Assembly (NCBI GenBank): GCA_018842655.1
Contig: JAGTWN010000004.1
Location: forward strand, 2,294,001-2,358,000
Direction: 5' to 3'
DNA: 64,000 bases
Origin: Candidatus Pantoea haifensis
GTDB taxonomy: Bacteria; Pseudomonadota; Gammaproteobacteria; Enterobacterales; Enterobacteriaceae
Part shown: positions 10,019 to 19,130 of the stretch, piece after piece
Position numbering within the stretch: position 1 is the first letter of the stretch
How the letters are laid out: every line of letters starts with the position of its first letter
Notes under the pieces: model-generated
Databases searched by the model: none
Seen by the model: the letters and a program-made list of their open reading frames with translations, nothing else
What the model was told of the DNA's origin: nothing
Translations under genes and position numbers: made by a program

Positions 10019-10434
10019 TGACCCAAACACTATTAGGCTTCGACTTTGGCACCAAAAGCATTGGTGTCGCGGTTGGGCAGCAACTCACCGGCAGCGCCCG
10101 CCCGCTGGCTGCGCTTAAAGCGCAAGAGGGTACGCCAGACTGGCTGCAAATCGAAAAGCTGCTTAAAGAGTGGCAACCCGATTTTGTCGTCGTAGGTTTA
10201 CCGCTCAACATGGACGGGACTGAGCAACCGCTGACGGCGCGCGCGCGTAAATTCGCTAATCGCCTGCATGGCCGCTTTGGGATCCGCGTTGAGCTACAAG
10301 ATGAACGACTCAGCACCGTTGAAGCACGCGCCGGTTTGTTTGAGCGCGGCGGTTATCGCGCACTGAACAAAGGCTCGGTTGATTCACAGTCTGCCGCTAT
10401 CATCCTGCAAGACTGGTTCGAAACGCACGCCTAA
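10018..10434 (+). CDS. ruvX: RNase H-fold protein RuvX/YqgF (pre-16S rRNA nuclease)
   Basis: 138-aa RNase H-like protein linked to maturation of the 5' end of 16S rRNA. The N-terminal [17 protein letters not shown] carries the first catalytic Asp (FDFGTKSIG); [15 protein letters not shown] and [12 protein letters not shown] give the remaining family signature, with Asp in [14 protein letters not shown]. Same length as E. coli YqgF. Its ATG overlaps the yqgE stop by one base. The downstream yggR gene converges on it and overlaps by 4 bases. Confidence 0.95.
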   Translation: MTQTLLGFDFGTKSIGVAVGQQLTGSARPLAALKAQEGTPDWLQIEKLLKEWQPDFVVVGLPLNMDGTEQPLTARARKFANRLHGRFGIRVELQDERLSTVEARAGLFERGGYRALNKGSVDSQSAAIILQDWFETHA

Positions 10435-11422
10435 ATCAGCCCCTCTTTCTGACGAGCAATAATGCTCTGTTCGAATGTCTGCATCCCGGCCTGCGCGCCG
10501 GTTTGCAGCACGCCTGCGAGTTGATGAATCTTTCCTTCACGGATTAAATTCGATACTGCGGGCGTCGCCACCAGCACTTCGAACAGCCCCACTCTTTCTC
10601 CCGTGCGTGACGGCACCAGCCGCTGGGCAATCACAGCTTTCAGGCTGCCTGCCAGTTGCAGGCGCACCTGGTTTTCTCTTCTGCCGGGAAAACATCCACC
10701 AGCCTGTCAACCGCCTGTGCCGCACCGCGCGTATGCAACGTCGCCAAAACCAGATGCCCGGTCTCCGCTGCCGTCAGCGCCTGGCGAATCGTCTCTTTGT
10801 CGCGCAGCTCGCCCAGCAGGATAACGTCAGGATCTTCGCGTAGCGCCGCTTTTAACCCCTGGCAGAAGGAGGTGCAATGTACACCCGTTTCCCGCTGTTG
10901 AATCAATGAGTGCTGGCTGTGATGGATAAATTCAATGGGATCTTCCAGCGTGATGATATGCCGCGCCTGCTGGCGATTAATGGCATCGACTATTGCGGCC
11001 AGCGTGGTCGATTTTCCACTGCCGGTAGCGCCGGTAATCAAAATCAGACCATCCTGTTTTTCCAGCAGCAGCGGTACAATAGCAGGCACGCGCAAGCTCT
11101 CCAGAGTTGGAATGTCACTGGCGATAGTGCGCAGCGCCAGCGATAAGCCCTGTCGCTGCCTGAACAGGTTAGCGCGCAAACGCTGCCCGCCTGGCAAACT
11201 CAGTGCAAAATCGAGTTGTCCGTCGTGCGCTAACTGCTGCTGTTGCGCATTATCCAGCCACTGGTGAATAAACTGCGCCATCCATTCAGGCGTGATGTGT
11301 GGGTAATCCGCTATCGCTTCCAGCCTGCCCTGCCGTCGCCAGTAGGGCAAATGTCCGCTGCAAAGATGCAGATCGGCCGCGTTATGCTTTACACTAAGGG
11401 CCACAATTTCATTCAGATTCAT
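10431..11422 (-). CDS. yggR: PilT-family ATPase YggR (frameshift in this sequence)
   Basis: GspE/PilT superfamily ATPase; in pilus systems PilT drives retraction, but no pilus genes lie in this window and the role of enterobacterial YggR is unclear. Walker [13 protein letters not shown] near residue 130, the His-rich/Asp box THKT-like LEDPIEF, Walker [10 protein letters not shown] and [11 protein letters not shown] are visible. The frame breaks at 10670-10671 (one base missing from what should be CCCAG on the coding strand), separating EEKTR from [12 protein letters not shown]. Restored length is about 330 aa, as in E. coli (326). Divergent from yggS with 14 bases between starts. Confidence 0.9.
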
Positions 11423-11436
11423 TATTTCTCCTGACT

Positions 11437-12143
11437 ATGACCTCAATTCAGCACAACCTACAGCAAGTACGGCAGCGAATCTCTGCCGCCGCCGCGCGTT
11501 GCGACAGAGCGCCAGAAGAAATTACCCTGCTTGCGGTGAGCAAAACTAAACCTGCGAGCGCGGTCGAAGAGGCCGCTGCCGCCGGGCAAATCGCCTTTGG
11601 TGAAAATTACGTGCAGGAGGGGTTGAAAAGATTCAGGCACTGACCGCACATCCACAACTGGAATGGCATTTTATTGGGCCACTTCAGTCTAATAAAAGCC
11701 GTCTGGTGGCTGAGAATTTTGCCTGGTGTCACACGGTTGATCGCTTACGCATTGCGCAACGCCTGAACGATCAGCGTCCGGCCACGCTGCCACCGCTTAA
11801 TGTGTTAATTCAGGTAAATATCAGTGACGAAAACAGCAAATCTGGCATCATGCTGGAGGCCATTCCTGCGCTGGCACAGCACATTGCACAATTACCGCAG
11901 TTGCGCCTGCGCGGATTGATGGCGATTCCGGCTCCAGAAGATGATTACGATCGGCAACTGGCGGTGTGTCAGCAGATGGCCGACGCATTTCAGCAGTTGA
12001 AACAGCATTACGCAGAAGTGGATACGCTCTCGCTGGGAATGAGCGATGACATGGAAGCGGCCATTGCCGCAGGCAGCACAATGGTGCGTATCGGCACCGC
12101 AATATTTGGCTCACGCGATTACACGAGCAAAACACAACAATAA
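11437..12143 (+). CDS. yggS: PLP homeostasis protein YggS (frameshift in this sequence)
   Basis: PLP-binding protein of the YggS/PROSC family, a fold-type III barrel that controls vitamin B6 pools rather than catalysing a reaction. The PLP lysine is in LLAVSKTKPA near residue 36; FGENYVQEG, WHFIGPLQSNKSR and LSLGMSDDMEAAIAAGSTMVRIGTAIFG are conserved. The run GGGG at 11619-11622 lacks one G (expected GAG-GGG-GTT), breaking the frame between YVQEG and VEKIQALTA. Restored length is about 235 aa, as in E. coli. Head of the yggS-yggT-rdgB-hemW series. Confidence 0.93.
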
Positions 12144-12154
12144 TTGAGGAACTC

Positions 12155-12709
12155 ATGTTAACAATGACGTTTTTAGTAAAAACGCTGATTGATCTCTACG
12201 TCATGGTGCTGCTGCTGCGCATCTGGATGCAGTGGTCACGCTGTGATTTTTACAACCCACTGTCGCAATTTGTAGTGAAAATTACTCAGCCGGTTATTAA
12301 GCCGCTGCGTCGTATTCTTCCGGCAATAGGACCGATTGATACCGCCTCGCTGCTGTTAGCCTTTGTGCTTACGACGCTTAAATATCCGATTTTATTATTG
12401 ATTCAGGTTGGTGTGTTCTCGGTCGATCCCACTAATTTACTGGTTGGCTTGCTGTCACTGCTGAAGTCTGCCGGTTATCTGGTGTTCTGGGTGATTATCA
12501 TTCGCTCGCTGATGAGCTGGATTAGTCAGGGCCGTGGCCCGGTTGACTACGTGCTGATTCAACTGACTGAACCGCTGATGGCACCGATTCGTCGCATTTT
12601 ACCGGCGATGGGCGGCATCGATTTCTCAGCAATGATCGTGATTCTGGTGTTATATGCCCTGAATTTTCTCGGCATGGACCTGTTCCCAGGTCTCTGGTAT
12701 CTGCTGTAA
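12155..12709 (+). CDS. yggT: YggT family integral membrane protein
   Basis: 184-aa inner-membrane protein with two copies of the YGGT repeat: each has a hydrophobic segment followed by QP-like ITQPVIKPLRRILPA (about residue 45) and LTEPLMAPIRRILPA (about residue 140) and an I-D motif. Four to five membrane segments. The family has been tied to osmotic tolerance and, in other bacteria, to cell division site proteins; function here is not shown. Starts 12 bases after yggS with GAGGAA upstream. In E. coli yggU follows; here rdgB follows directly. Confidence 0.9.
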   Translation: MLTMTFLVKTLIDLYVMVLLLRIWMQWSRCDFYNPLSQFVVKITQPVIKPLRRILPAIGPIDTASLLLAFVLTTLKYPILLLIQVGVFSVDPTNLLVGLLSLLKSAGYLVFWVIIIRSLMSWISQGRGPVDYVLIQLTEPLMAPIRRILPAMGGIDFSAMIVILVLYALNFLGMDLFPGLWYLL

Positions 12710-12729
12710 CCGAATAAACTGGAACTGTT

Positions 12730-13323
12730 ATGCAAAAAGTTGTGCTCGCAACCGGTAATCCCGGCAAAGTACGTGAACTGGCGGACCTGCTCTCCGCCTT
12801 TGGCCTGGATATCGTGGCGCAAACCGATCTTGGCGTAGCGTCGGCTGAAGAGACCGGCCTGACCTTTATCGAAAACGCCATTCTTAAAGCGCGCCATGCG
12901 GCGCATATCACCGGTTTACCGGCAATTGCTGATGACTCGGGTTTAGCCGTGGATGCACTGGGTGGCGCACCGGGCATCTATTCAGCGCGCTACGCTGGCG
13001 AAGAGGCCAGCGATCGGCAAAACATGGAGAAGCTGCTCGCTGCCCTGAAAAATGTGCCTGATGGTCAGCGACAGGCGCAATTCCATTGTGTGCTGGTCTA
13101 TCTGCGTCACGCTGAAGATCCTGTGCCGTTAGTGTTTCACGGCAGCTGGCAGGGTGAGATTACCCGTGCGCCAGCGGGTGAAGGTGGCTTCGGTTACGAT
13201 CCCATTTTTTATGTGCCTGAGTCAGGCAAAACCGCCGCCGAGCTGAGCAAAACGGAAAAAGGCGCGGTTTCTCATCGTGGTAAAGCATTGACGCTGTTGC
13301 TGGAAGCGATGCGTAATGCCTAA
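12730..13323 (+). CDS. rdgB: XTP/dITP pyrophosphatase RdgB
   Basis: Ham1-family house-cleaning enzyme hydrolysing ITP, dITP and XTP to monophosphates. 197 aa, the E. coli length. N-terminal [13 protein letters not shown], the catalytic [24 protein letters not shown] near residue 68 and FGYDPIF near residue 155 are diagnostic. It begins 21 bases after yggT and its 3' end overlaps hemW by 8 bases, so translation is likely coupled. Confidence 0.97.
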   Translation: MQKVVLATGNPGKVRELADLLSAFGLDIVAQTDLGVASAEETGLTFIENAILKARHAAHITGLPAIADDSGLAVDALGGAPGIYSARYAGEEASDRQNMEKLLAALKNVPDGQRQAQFHCVLVYLRHAEDPVPLVFHGSWQGEITRAPAGEGGFGYDPIFYVPESGKTAAELSKTEKGAVSHRGKALTLLLEAMRNA

Positions 13324-14455
13324 TCTGCCGCCGTTAAGCCTGTACATTCATATTCCGTGGTGCGTTCAGAAATGTCCCTACTGCGATTTTAATTCCCACG
13401 CATTGAAAGACGAGGTGCCGCACATTGAATATGTGCAGCACCTGCTGCGCGATTTAGAAAACGATCTGCCACTGATACAGAATCGTGAAGTGCGCACCAT
13501 TTTTATTGGTGGCGGTACGCCGAGCCTGTTGAGCAGCAACGCCATGCAGATGTTAATGGATGGCGTGCGTGAGCGCCTGACGCTGGCGGAAGGGGCTGAA
13601 ATTACCATGGAAGCGAATCCGGGAACGGTGGAAGCCGATCGCTTCAGCGCCTATCAGCGCGCCGGAATTAATCGCATCTCCATTGGCGTGCAGAGTTTCA
13701 GTCCGCAAAAGCTGGAGCGTCTGGGCCGCATTCACGGCCCGGAAGAGGCGAAGCGTGCAGCACAACTGGCAGAAGGTCTGCATTTACGCAGCTTCAACCT
13801 CGACCTGATGCACGGCTTGCCCGATCAGTCACTGGAGGAGGCGCTGGACGATCTGCGTCAGGCGATTGCGCTTAATCCCCCTCACCTTTCCTGGTATCAA
13901 CTCACCATTGAGCCCAATACGCTGTTTGGTTCGCGTCCGCCGGTATTACCTGATGACGACGCGCTGTGGGATATTTTCGAACAGGGGCATCAGTTACTCA
14001 CGGCGGCCGGTTATCAACAGTATGAAACCTCGGCCTACGCTAAGCCGGGATATCGCTGTGAACATAACCTGAACTACTGGCGCTTTGGTGATTACCTCGG
14101 CATTGGCTGTGGTGCGCACGGCAAACTGACCCAGCCTGACGGTCGCATCGTACGCACGGTGAAAACCCGTCATCCACGCGGTTTTATGAAGGGAAATTAT
14201 CTCGACAAACAGTACGACGTGGCAGACAGCGACAAGCCATTCGAATACTTCATGAACCGCTTCCGTCTGCTGGAGGCAGCGCCGCGCCAGGAATTTTCCC
14301 GTTATACCGGTTTAGCCGAAACCGCTATTCGGGAACAGATGGATGCCGCAATTGCAGCGGGCTATGTGAATGAAACCGATGAGCAGTGGCAAATCACTGA
14401 GAAAGGGAAACTGTTTTTAAATTCACTGCTGGAGCTGTTTTTAGCCGAAGCATAA
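13316..14455 (+). CDS. hemW: Radical SAM haem chaperone HemW
   Basis: 379-aa radical SAM protein related to HemN; now regarded as a haem-binding chaperone rather than a coproporphyrinogen oxidase. The CVQKCPYC motif (CxxxCxxC) lies near residues 16-23, GGGTPS near 65, and the C-terminal domain matches E. coli HemW to its end ([12 protein letters not shown]). HemW lacks the extra Cys of HemN, as here (CPYCDF). Overlaps rdgB. Followed by a terminator shared with the convergent yggN. Confidence 0.95.
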   Translation: MPNLPPLSLYIHIPWCVQKCPYCDFNSHALKDEVPHIEYVQHLLRDLENDLPLIQNREVRTIFIGGGTPSLLSSNAMQMLMDGVRERLTLAEGAEITMEANPGTVEADRFSAYQRAGINRISIGVQSFSPQKLERLGRIHGPEEAKRAAQLAEGLHLRSFNLDLMHGLPDQSLEEALDDLRQAIALNPPHLSWYQLTIEPNTLFGSRPPVLPDDDALWDIFEQGHQLLTAAGYQQYETSAYAKPGYRCEHNLNYWRFGDYLGIGCGAHGKLTQPDGRIVRTVKTRHPRGFMKGNYLDKQYDVADSDKPFEYFMNRFRLLEAAPRQEFSRYTGLAETAIREQMDAAIAAGYVNETDEQWQITEKGKLFLNSLLELFLAEA

Positions 14456-14460
14456 TACAG

Positions 14461-14507
14461 ATGCAGCAGACAGCTTCGCGCTGGCTGCTGCATTGCCTTA
14501 TTTTTTC
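14461..14507 (+). terminator. Hairpin terminator between hemW and yggN
   Basis: ATGCAGCA and TGCTGCAT pair around an inner CAGC/GCTG stem (14461-14493), and a T-rich tract (TTATTTTTTC) follows on the plus strand, terminating hemW. It overlaps the 3' end of yggN. Confidence 0.8.
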
Positions 14508-15214
14508 AGACCCGCCACCAGGCTTTTACGCTGATCTTCCAGCGAGATGACGCGATTACAGACTTCATGACCAAAGTTTTGGAAATCCTGTTCCTGGCTG
14601 CTCCATTCCGCCTGAATAGCCTGCTGAAGCCCGCCAAGATTGCCCATAATTGCCTGTAATGGGTTGCTGCCATTACTGGCCTGCTTGCTGCCCATCTCGT
14701 TCAGGCTGTCCTGCATTACGCCGCCCAGCGTCGTCTGCACCAGCTGCTCTCCGTCGGCGCGGACCTGGTCGATTGCCTGATGATGAAAGGTTAAGCCGTC
14801 CGGGCGATGCTCAATGATACGGTTCATCTGCTGCTTTAACTGCGTGTTCAGCGTGCTGAGGCGATTGCGTACATTGCTGTTAGCGCCCAGCTTTTCAACA
14901 ATGACGCGATCCAGCGCCGCACGGCCTTTCTCAAGACGTGAAGTGGCACCGCTATCGATCCACGGCAGATCGCGACGCAGTGAACTCTGGTAATCAATCG
15001 CTTTCTGACGGTTCGCATTGTCCATCGTTACGCGCTGACCATTAAACTGCACATCGCCTTGCGGCGTGATTTCGAGATTGCCATTCGTGCCAACCACCTG
15101 CACGCTCTGCGGCTTAATCACCACATCATCCTGCGGTTTTACACTGCATTCGTATGCAGCCTGCACCTGCGTCGCCGCCAGCAACAGCCCCGCTAAAAGC
15201 ACTTTACGCATCAT
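14498..15214 (-). CDS. yggN: YggN family periplasmic protein (DUF2884)
   Basis: 238-aa protein with a signal peptide (MMRKVLLAGLLLAATQVQA, cleaved near residue 19) and the DUF2884 body (ECSVKPQDDVVIKPQSVQVV near the mature N-terminus). E. coli YggN is similar in length and position next to yggL. Function unknown; likely periplasmic. Either of two adjacent ATG codons (15214, 15211) can be the start. Confidence 0.88.
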   Translation of the reverse strand: MMRKVLLAGLLLAATQVQAAYECSVKPQDDVVIKPQSVQVVGTNGNLEITPQGDVQFNGQRVTMDNANRQKAIDYQSSLRRDLPWIDSGATSRLEKGRAALDRVIVEKLGANSNVRNRLSTLNTQLKQQMNRIIEHRPDGLTFHHQAIDQVRADGEQLVQTTLGGVMQDSLNEMGSKQASNGSNPLQAIMGNLGGLQQAIQAEWSSQEQDFQNFGHEVCNRVISLEDQRKSLVAGLKK

Positions 15215-15244
15215 AAATTCCTTCTGTCTTACCTTACTGAAACC

Positions 15245-15360
15245 GATCTAAAAGGTCTGACGTCAATGTCGCCGCGAATGGAGTACCGGTCAGCGCACAG
15301 CATCCGAAACGTACTGAAGTACGTGAGGAATGCGAGCACTGCCCGGTGCACAGGCCGCAA
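15245..15360. repeat. Putative dispersed extragenic palindromic element
   Basis: The yggN-yggL gap holds a compact GC-rich block with a perfect ACGTAC-TGAA-GTACGT palindrome (15309-15324) flanked by CAGCGCACAGC and GCGAGCACTGC. Blocks of this kind recur between genes in Serratia, Erwinia and relatives as far as I recall, but I cannot search for other copies. Only this copy is visible in the window. Confidence 0.4.
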
Positions 15361-15367
15361 CAGACGC

Positions 15368-15694
15368 TTAGTCCCACCAGACGTCAAACAGTTCAGTAAC
15401 CTGAATATCCTGCAGGTTGCGATTTTCCAGCCAGGCGCGCACCCGTTCACGGTGCTCATCGGTGCATTTACCTAATTTTTGCAGGCACACCAGACCTTCC
15501 CAGACTAAATAACCGCTGCCGTCATAAGCCAGGCCGTTAGGATCGATCACTTCATTGATAAACTGATTCAGCGTGTCGTCGATTTCAGTTTCAGAGGTGC
15601 CTTCCGGGAAGCGCCAGGCCACGGAGAAACCCAACTCCTGGAACTCATCAATGTGTAACTTTTTACGTAAACGGCGGCTGCGTTGTGTGGCCAT
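15368..15694 (-). CDS. yggL: YggL family protein (DUF469)
   Basis: 108-aa soluble protein, the E. coli YggL length, with conserved SRRLRKKLHIDEFQELGF near the N-terminus and the terminal ELFDVWWD. E. coli YggL has been reported to associate with the 50S ribosomal subunit; its exact job is unclear. Its ATG overlaps the trmB stop codon (TAATG), so it is translationally coupled to trmB. Confidence 0.92.
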   Translation of the reverse strand: MATQRSRRLRKKLHIDEFQELGFSVAWRFPEGTSETEIDDTLNQFINEVIDPNGLAYDGSGYLVWEGLVCLQKLGKCTDEHRERVRAWLENRNLQDIQVTELFDVWWD

Positions 15695-16412
15695 TATTTC
15701 ATCCTCTCAAACATTAAATCCCATACGCCGTGGCCTAAACGCTGCCCGCGCTGCTCAAACTTAGTCAGTGGACGCGTCTCGGGACGCGGCACATAATCCT
15801 GTGTTTCGGACTGGTTCTTGTAGCCGTCGATGCTGTTCATGACTTCAAGCATGTGTACGGCGTAAGCTTCCCAGTCGGTTGCCATGTGGAACACGCCGCC
15901 CAGCTTCAGCTTGCGCATGACCAGTTCAGCAAACGGGACCTGTACGATACGACGCTTGTTGTGGCGCGCTTTGTGCCACGGATCGGGGAAAAGAGTTGCA
16001 CCATGCGCAGTGAGTTGTCTGGGATCATTTTTTCCAGCACTTCTACTGCGTCATGACACATCACGCGCAGGTTCTCGACGTCCGCTTCTTTCGCGGCGCC
16101 CAGGCAGGCCCCTACGCCTGGCGCGTGGACTTCAATCCCCAGAAAATTTTGCTGTGGGTTATTTTGCGCCATAGTGACCAGTGATGCGCCCATGCCAAAA
16201 CCGATTTCCAGCGTTACCGGCGCGTCGCGCCCAAACAGTTGCGGCAGATCAATCGGCTCTGGCTGGTACTCTACGCCCATCTCCGGCCAGTAATTATCGA
16301 GTGCCAGCTGCTGGCCTTTAGTTAAGCGGCCCTGGCGGCGCACAAAACTGCGAATACGGCGCAATGGGCGCCCGTTCTCATCAAATTCCGGGGTGATGAC
16401 GTCATTAATCAT
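15694..16412 (-). CDS. trmB: tRNA (guanine-N7-)-methyltransferase TrmB (frameshift in this sequence)
   Basis: Forms m7G46 in the tRNA variable loop using SAM. Rossmann motif [15 protein letters not shown] near residue 70 and the [15 protein letters not shown] tRNA-binding/catalytic segment near 145 are present once the frame is restored. The break is at 15989-15992 (AAAA on the plus strand, five expected), between MVQLF and FPDPWHK. Restored length is 239 aa, as in E. coli. First gene of the trmB-yggL pair, divergent from mutY. Confidence 0.93.
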
Positions 16413-16569
16413 GTCGAAGCCTGCTGGTTAGCCTGTTCTGGGAAACGGGCATTATGCAAAGTTCATAAGCAGAAGCAAGCCTTTGCAATCTTCCGGTTTA
16501 CACCCAGTGATGCATGTGCTGGAATTCCTGCCTGAGTGTAGAGTAAACACGGAAAATTTCCTTCTTATG

Positions 16570-17652
16570 ATGCAAGCGCCGCAGTTCGCGCAACAGGTGC
16601 TGGACTGGTATCAGCACTTTGGCCGCAAAACCCTGCCGTGGCAGTTAGAGAAAACGCCTTATAAGGTGTGGCTGTCCGAAGTGATGTTACAGCAAACCCA
16701 GGTTGCTACCGTTATTCCTTATTTCGAACGCTTTATGGCGCGTTTCCCCACGGTCAGCGATCTGGCTGCTGCGCCGTTAGATGAAGTGCTGCATCTGTGG
16801 ACCGGTCTCGGCTATTACGCCCGGGCGCGCAATCTGCACAAAGCGGCAAAACAGATCGTTGAGGTGCATCAGGGCGAGTTCCCACGCAACTTTGATGATG
16901 TTGCCGCACTGCCTGGCGTGGGTCGTTCCACCGCAGGCGCGATTCTGTCGCTGTCGCTGGGACAACATTTTCCTATCCTTGATGGCAACGTGAAGCGCGT
17001 ACTGGCGCGTTGTTATGCCGTGCCGGGCTGGCCGGGCAAAAAGGATGTGGAAAAACGTTTATGGGAAATCAGCGAAACCGTTACCCCGGCGCAAGGCGTC
17101 AGTGAGTTTAACCAGGCGATGATGGATCTCGGTGCGATTGTCTGCACCCGCTCAAAACCCAAATGTGAAATTTGCCCGCTAAACAGCGGCTGCGTGGCTT
17201 ACGCCAGTCAGAGCTGGGCGAGCTATCCGGGCAAAAAGCCAAAGCAGGTACTTCCTGAACGCAGCGGCTTTTTCCTGATGATGCAGCATGGCGACGAGGT
17301 GTGGCTGGAGCAACGCCCACCGGTGGGATTGTGGGGCGGTCTGTTCTGTTTCCCACAATTTAGCACCGAAGACGCATTAACCGACTGGTTGATGGCGCGT
17401 GGCATTCAGGCAAAACCGCAGCAGCTAACCGCTTTTCGTCATACCTTTAGCCATTTTCATCTGGATATCGTGCCAATGTGGCTGGCATGGCCTTCTGTTG
17501 GGGCATTAATGGATGAAGCTGGCGGTCTCTGGTATAACTTAGCGCAGCCACCGTCAGTGGGATTAGCCGCGCCCGTCGAGCGACTGTTGCACGAATTGCG
17601 TTATCCCCAGCAACTGGCTTTGCACAGTTGTGAGATCAATGAGGAAGAATAA
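16570..17652 (+). CDS. mutY: Adenine DNA glycosylase MutY
   Basis: Removes adenine mispaired with 8-oxoguanine. I chose ATG 16570 because it gives [14 protein letters not shown] aligned with E. coli MutY; the preceding ATG at 16567 is equally possible. Helix-hairpin-helix [12 protein letters not shown] with the catalytic Asp in [10 protein letters not shown] near residue 138, the 4Fe-4S cluster Cys set (C-x6-C-x2-C-x5-C, ending CPLNSGC near residue 205), and a C-terminal NUDIX-like 8-oxoG recognition domain with [10 protein letters not shown] are seen. About 360 aa. Overlaps yggX by one base (TAATG). Confidence 0.96.
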   Translation: MQAPQFAQQVLDWYQHFGRKTLPWQLEKTPYKVWLSEVMLQQTQVATVIPYFERFMARFPTVSDLAAAPLDEVLHLWTGLGYYARARNLHKAAKQIVEVHQGEFPRNFDDVAALPGVGRSTAGAILSLSLGQHFPILDGNVKRVLARCYAVPGWPGKKDVEKRLWEISETVTPAQGVSEFNQAMMDLGAIVCTRSKPKCEICPLNSGCVAYASQSWASYPGKKPKQVLPERSGFFLMMQHGDEVWLEQRPPVGLWGGLFCFPQFSTEDALTDWLMARGIQAKPQQLTAFRHTFSHFHLDIVPMWLAWPSVGALMDEAGGLWYNLAQPPSVGLAAPVERLLHELRYPQQLALHSCEINEEE

Positions 17653-17924
17653 TGAGCCGCACTATTTTTTGTACATTTTTACAACGCGACGCTGAAGGTC
17701 AGGACTTTCAGCTCTACCCTGGCGAGCTGGGCAAGCGTATCTATAACGAGATTTCAAAAGAAGCCTGGCAGAAGTGGATGGCCAAGCAGACCATGCTGAT
17801 CAACGAGAAGAAGCTCAACATGATGAACCCGGAAGATCGTAAAGTGCTGGAAAAGGAGATGGTGAATTTCCTGTTTGAAGGCAAAGACGTGCATATCGAA
17901 GGCTACACACCGCCCGAAGCGTAA
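17652..17924 (+). CDS. yggX: Oxidative damage protection protein YggX (Fe2+ trafficking)
   Basis: 90-aa small protein linked to protection of Fe-S clusters and iron trafficking; regulated by SoxRS in Salmonella. Starts [20 protein letters not shown] with the conserved Cys7 and ends in [11 protein letters not shown]. Its ATG overlaps the mutY stop, coupling it to an Fe-S glycosylase it may help protect. A terminator follows. Confidence 0.96.
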   Translation: MSRTIFCTFLQRDAEGQDFQLYPGELGKRIYNEISKEAWQKWMAKQTMLINEKKLNMMNPEDRKVLEKEMVNFLFEGKDVHIEGYTPPEA

Positions 17925-17932
17925 TTTATTTT

Positions 17933-17955
17933 GGCCTCTGGATTGAGGCCTTTTT
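17933..17955 (+). terminator. Rho-independent terminator of mutY-yggX
   Basis: GGCCTC-TGGATT-GAGGCC followed by TTTTT, 8 bases after the yggX stop. It separates the mutY-yggX pair from mltC. Confidence 0.85.
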
Positions 17956-17977
17956 CCAGGTCAGGCACAGATTTCCA

Positions 17978-19056
17978 ATGAATAAAAAGTTGATAGCCTT
18001 GCTGGTGATTGCACCACTTTTGGTTTCTTGCTCCGGACAAAAAAAGCAGCAGTATCACGAAGACTGGATTAAAGACACCAACGGCTTTGATATTTTAATG
18101 GGTCAGTTCGCCCATAACATCGAGAATATTTGGGGTATTAAAGAGGTTCTGATTGCAGGACCAAAAGATTACGTCAAATACAGCGACAACTATTACACCC
18201 GCAGCCACATTAACTTTGAGAGCGGTAGTATTACCATCGAGACCATTGCCGGAACCGATCCGATGGCCAGCCTGCGCCAGGCAATAGTGACCACACTGTT
18301 GATTGGTGACGATCCTGGCAATGTCGATCTCTACTCCGACGCCAACGATATTGTGATCAGCAAAGAGCCACTGCTGTATGGGCAGGTGCTGGATAACACC
18401 GGTCAGCCGATCCGCTGGCAGGGGCGCGCTGAGAACTTTGCTGATTATCTGATCCAGAATAAGCTGAAGCGCCGCACTTCCGGTCTGCACGTCATTTACT
18501 CAATCACGATCCCAATGGTGCCAAACCACCTGGACAAGCGTGCACATAAATATCTGCCGATGGTGCGCAAGGCGGCTGAAGAGTATGGCGTTGATGCCTC
18601 GCTGATTCTGGCGATTATGCAGACTGAGTCGAGCTTTAACCCCTATGCGGTGAGCCACGCGGATGCGCTTGGTTTAATGCAGGTTGTTCAGCACACGGCC
18701 GGTGTGGATGTGTTCCGCATGAAGGGTAAATGGGGCAAGCCGAGCCGCAGCTATCTGCTTGATCCTGAAAATAACATTGATGCAGGAACGGCCTATTTGT
18801 CGATCCTGCAAAAAAGTTATCTAGGGGAATTCAGGATCCGCTGTCGCGGCGTTACGCTGTGATTACAGCTTATAACGGTGGCGCGGGTAGCGTGCTGCGC
18901 GTTTTCTCCAGCGATAAGGATCGTGCCTTCAGCGTCATTAATGAGATGTCTCCAGGCCAGGTGTACCAGACCCTGACCAGCAAGCATCCGTCAGCGGAAT
19001 CGCGCCGCTATCTCTACAAAGTCAGTACCGCACAGCGTAGCTATCACCGCTATTAA
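17978..19056 (+). CDS. mltC: Membrane-bound lytic murein transglycosylase C (frameshift in this sequence)
   Basis: Outer-membrane lipoprotein that cleaves the MurNAc-GlcNAc bond to give 1,6-anhydro products. Lipoprotein signal with lipobox LLVSCSG (Cys near residue 19), an N-terminal DUF3393-type domain, and a C-terminal SLT domain with catalytic Glu in [23 protein letters not shown] near residue 218. The frame breaks at 18824-18827 (GGGG, five expected) between KSYLG and [12 protein letters not shown]; the downstream part carries ITAYNGG. Restored length about 359 aa, as in E. coli. Confidence 0.93.
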
Positions 19057-19061
19057 TAGCG

Positions 19062-19126
19062 TGCGCGCTGCCCCCTGCCTTACTCTTTCGCCACGCACGG
19101 GAAAAATCAGGAGGGGACAGCGCGCA
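19062..19126. terminator. Long inverted repeat between convergent mltC and speC
   Basis: TGCGCGCTG (19062-19070) and CAGCGCGCA (19118-19126) are perfect reverse complements, with CCCC/GGGG extending the stem. It lies exactly between the convergent stops of mltC and speC. No clear T run, so it is a putative bidirectional transcription barrier. Confidence 0.5.
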
Positions 19127-19130
19127 GAAC

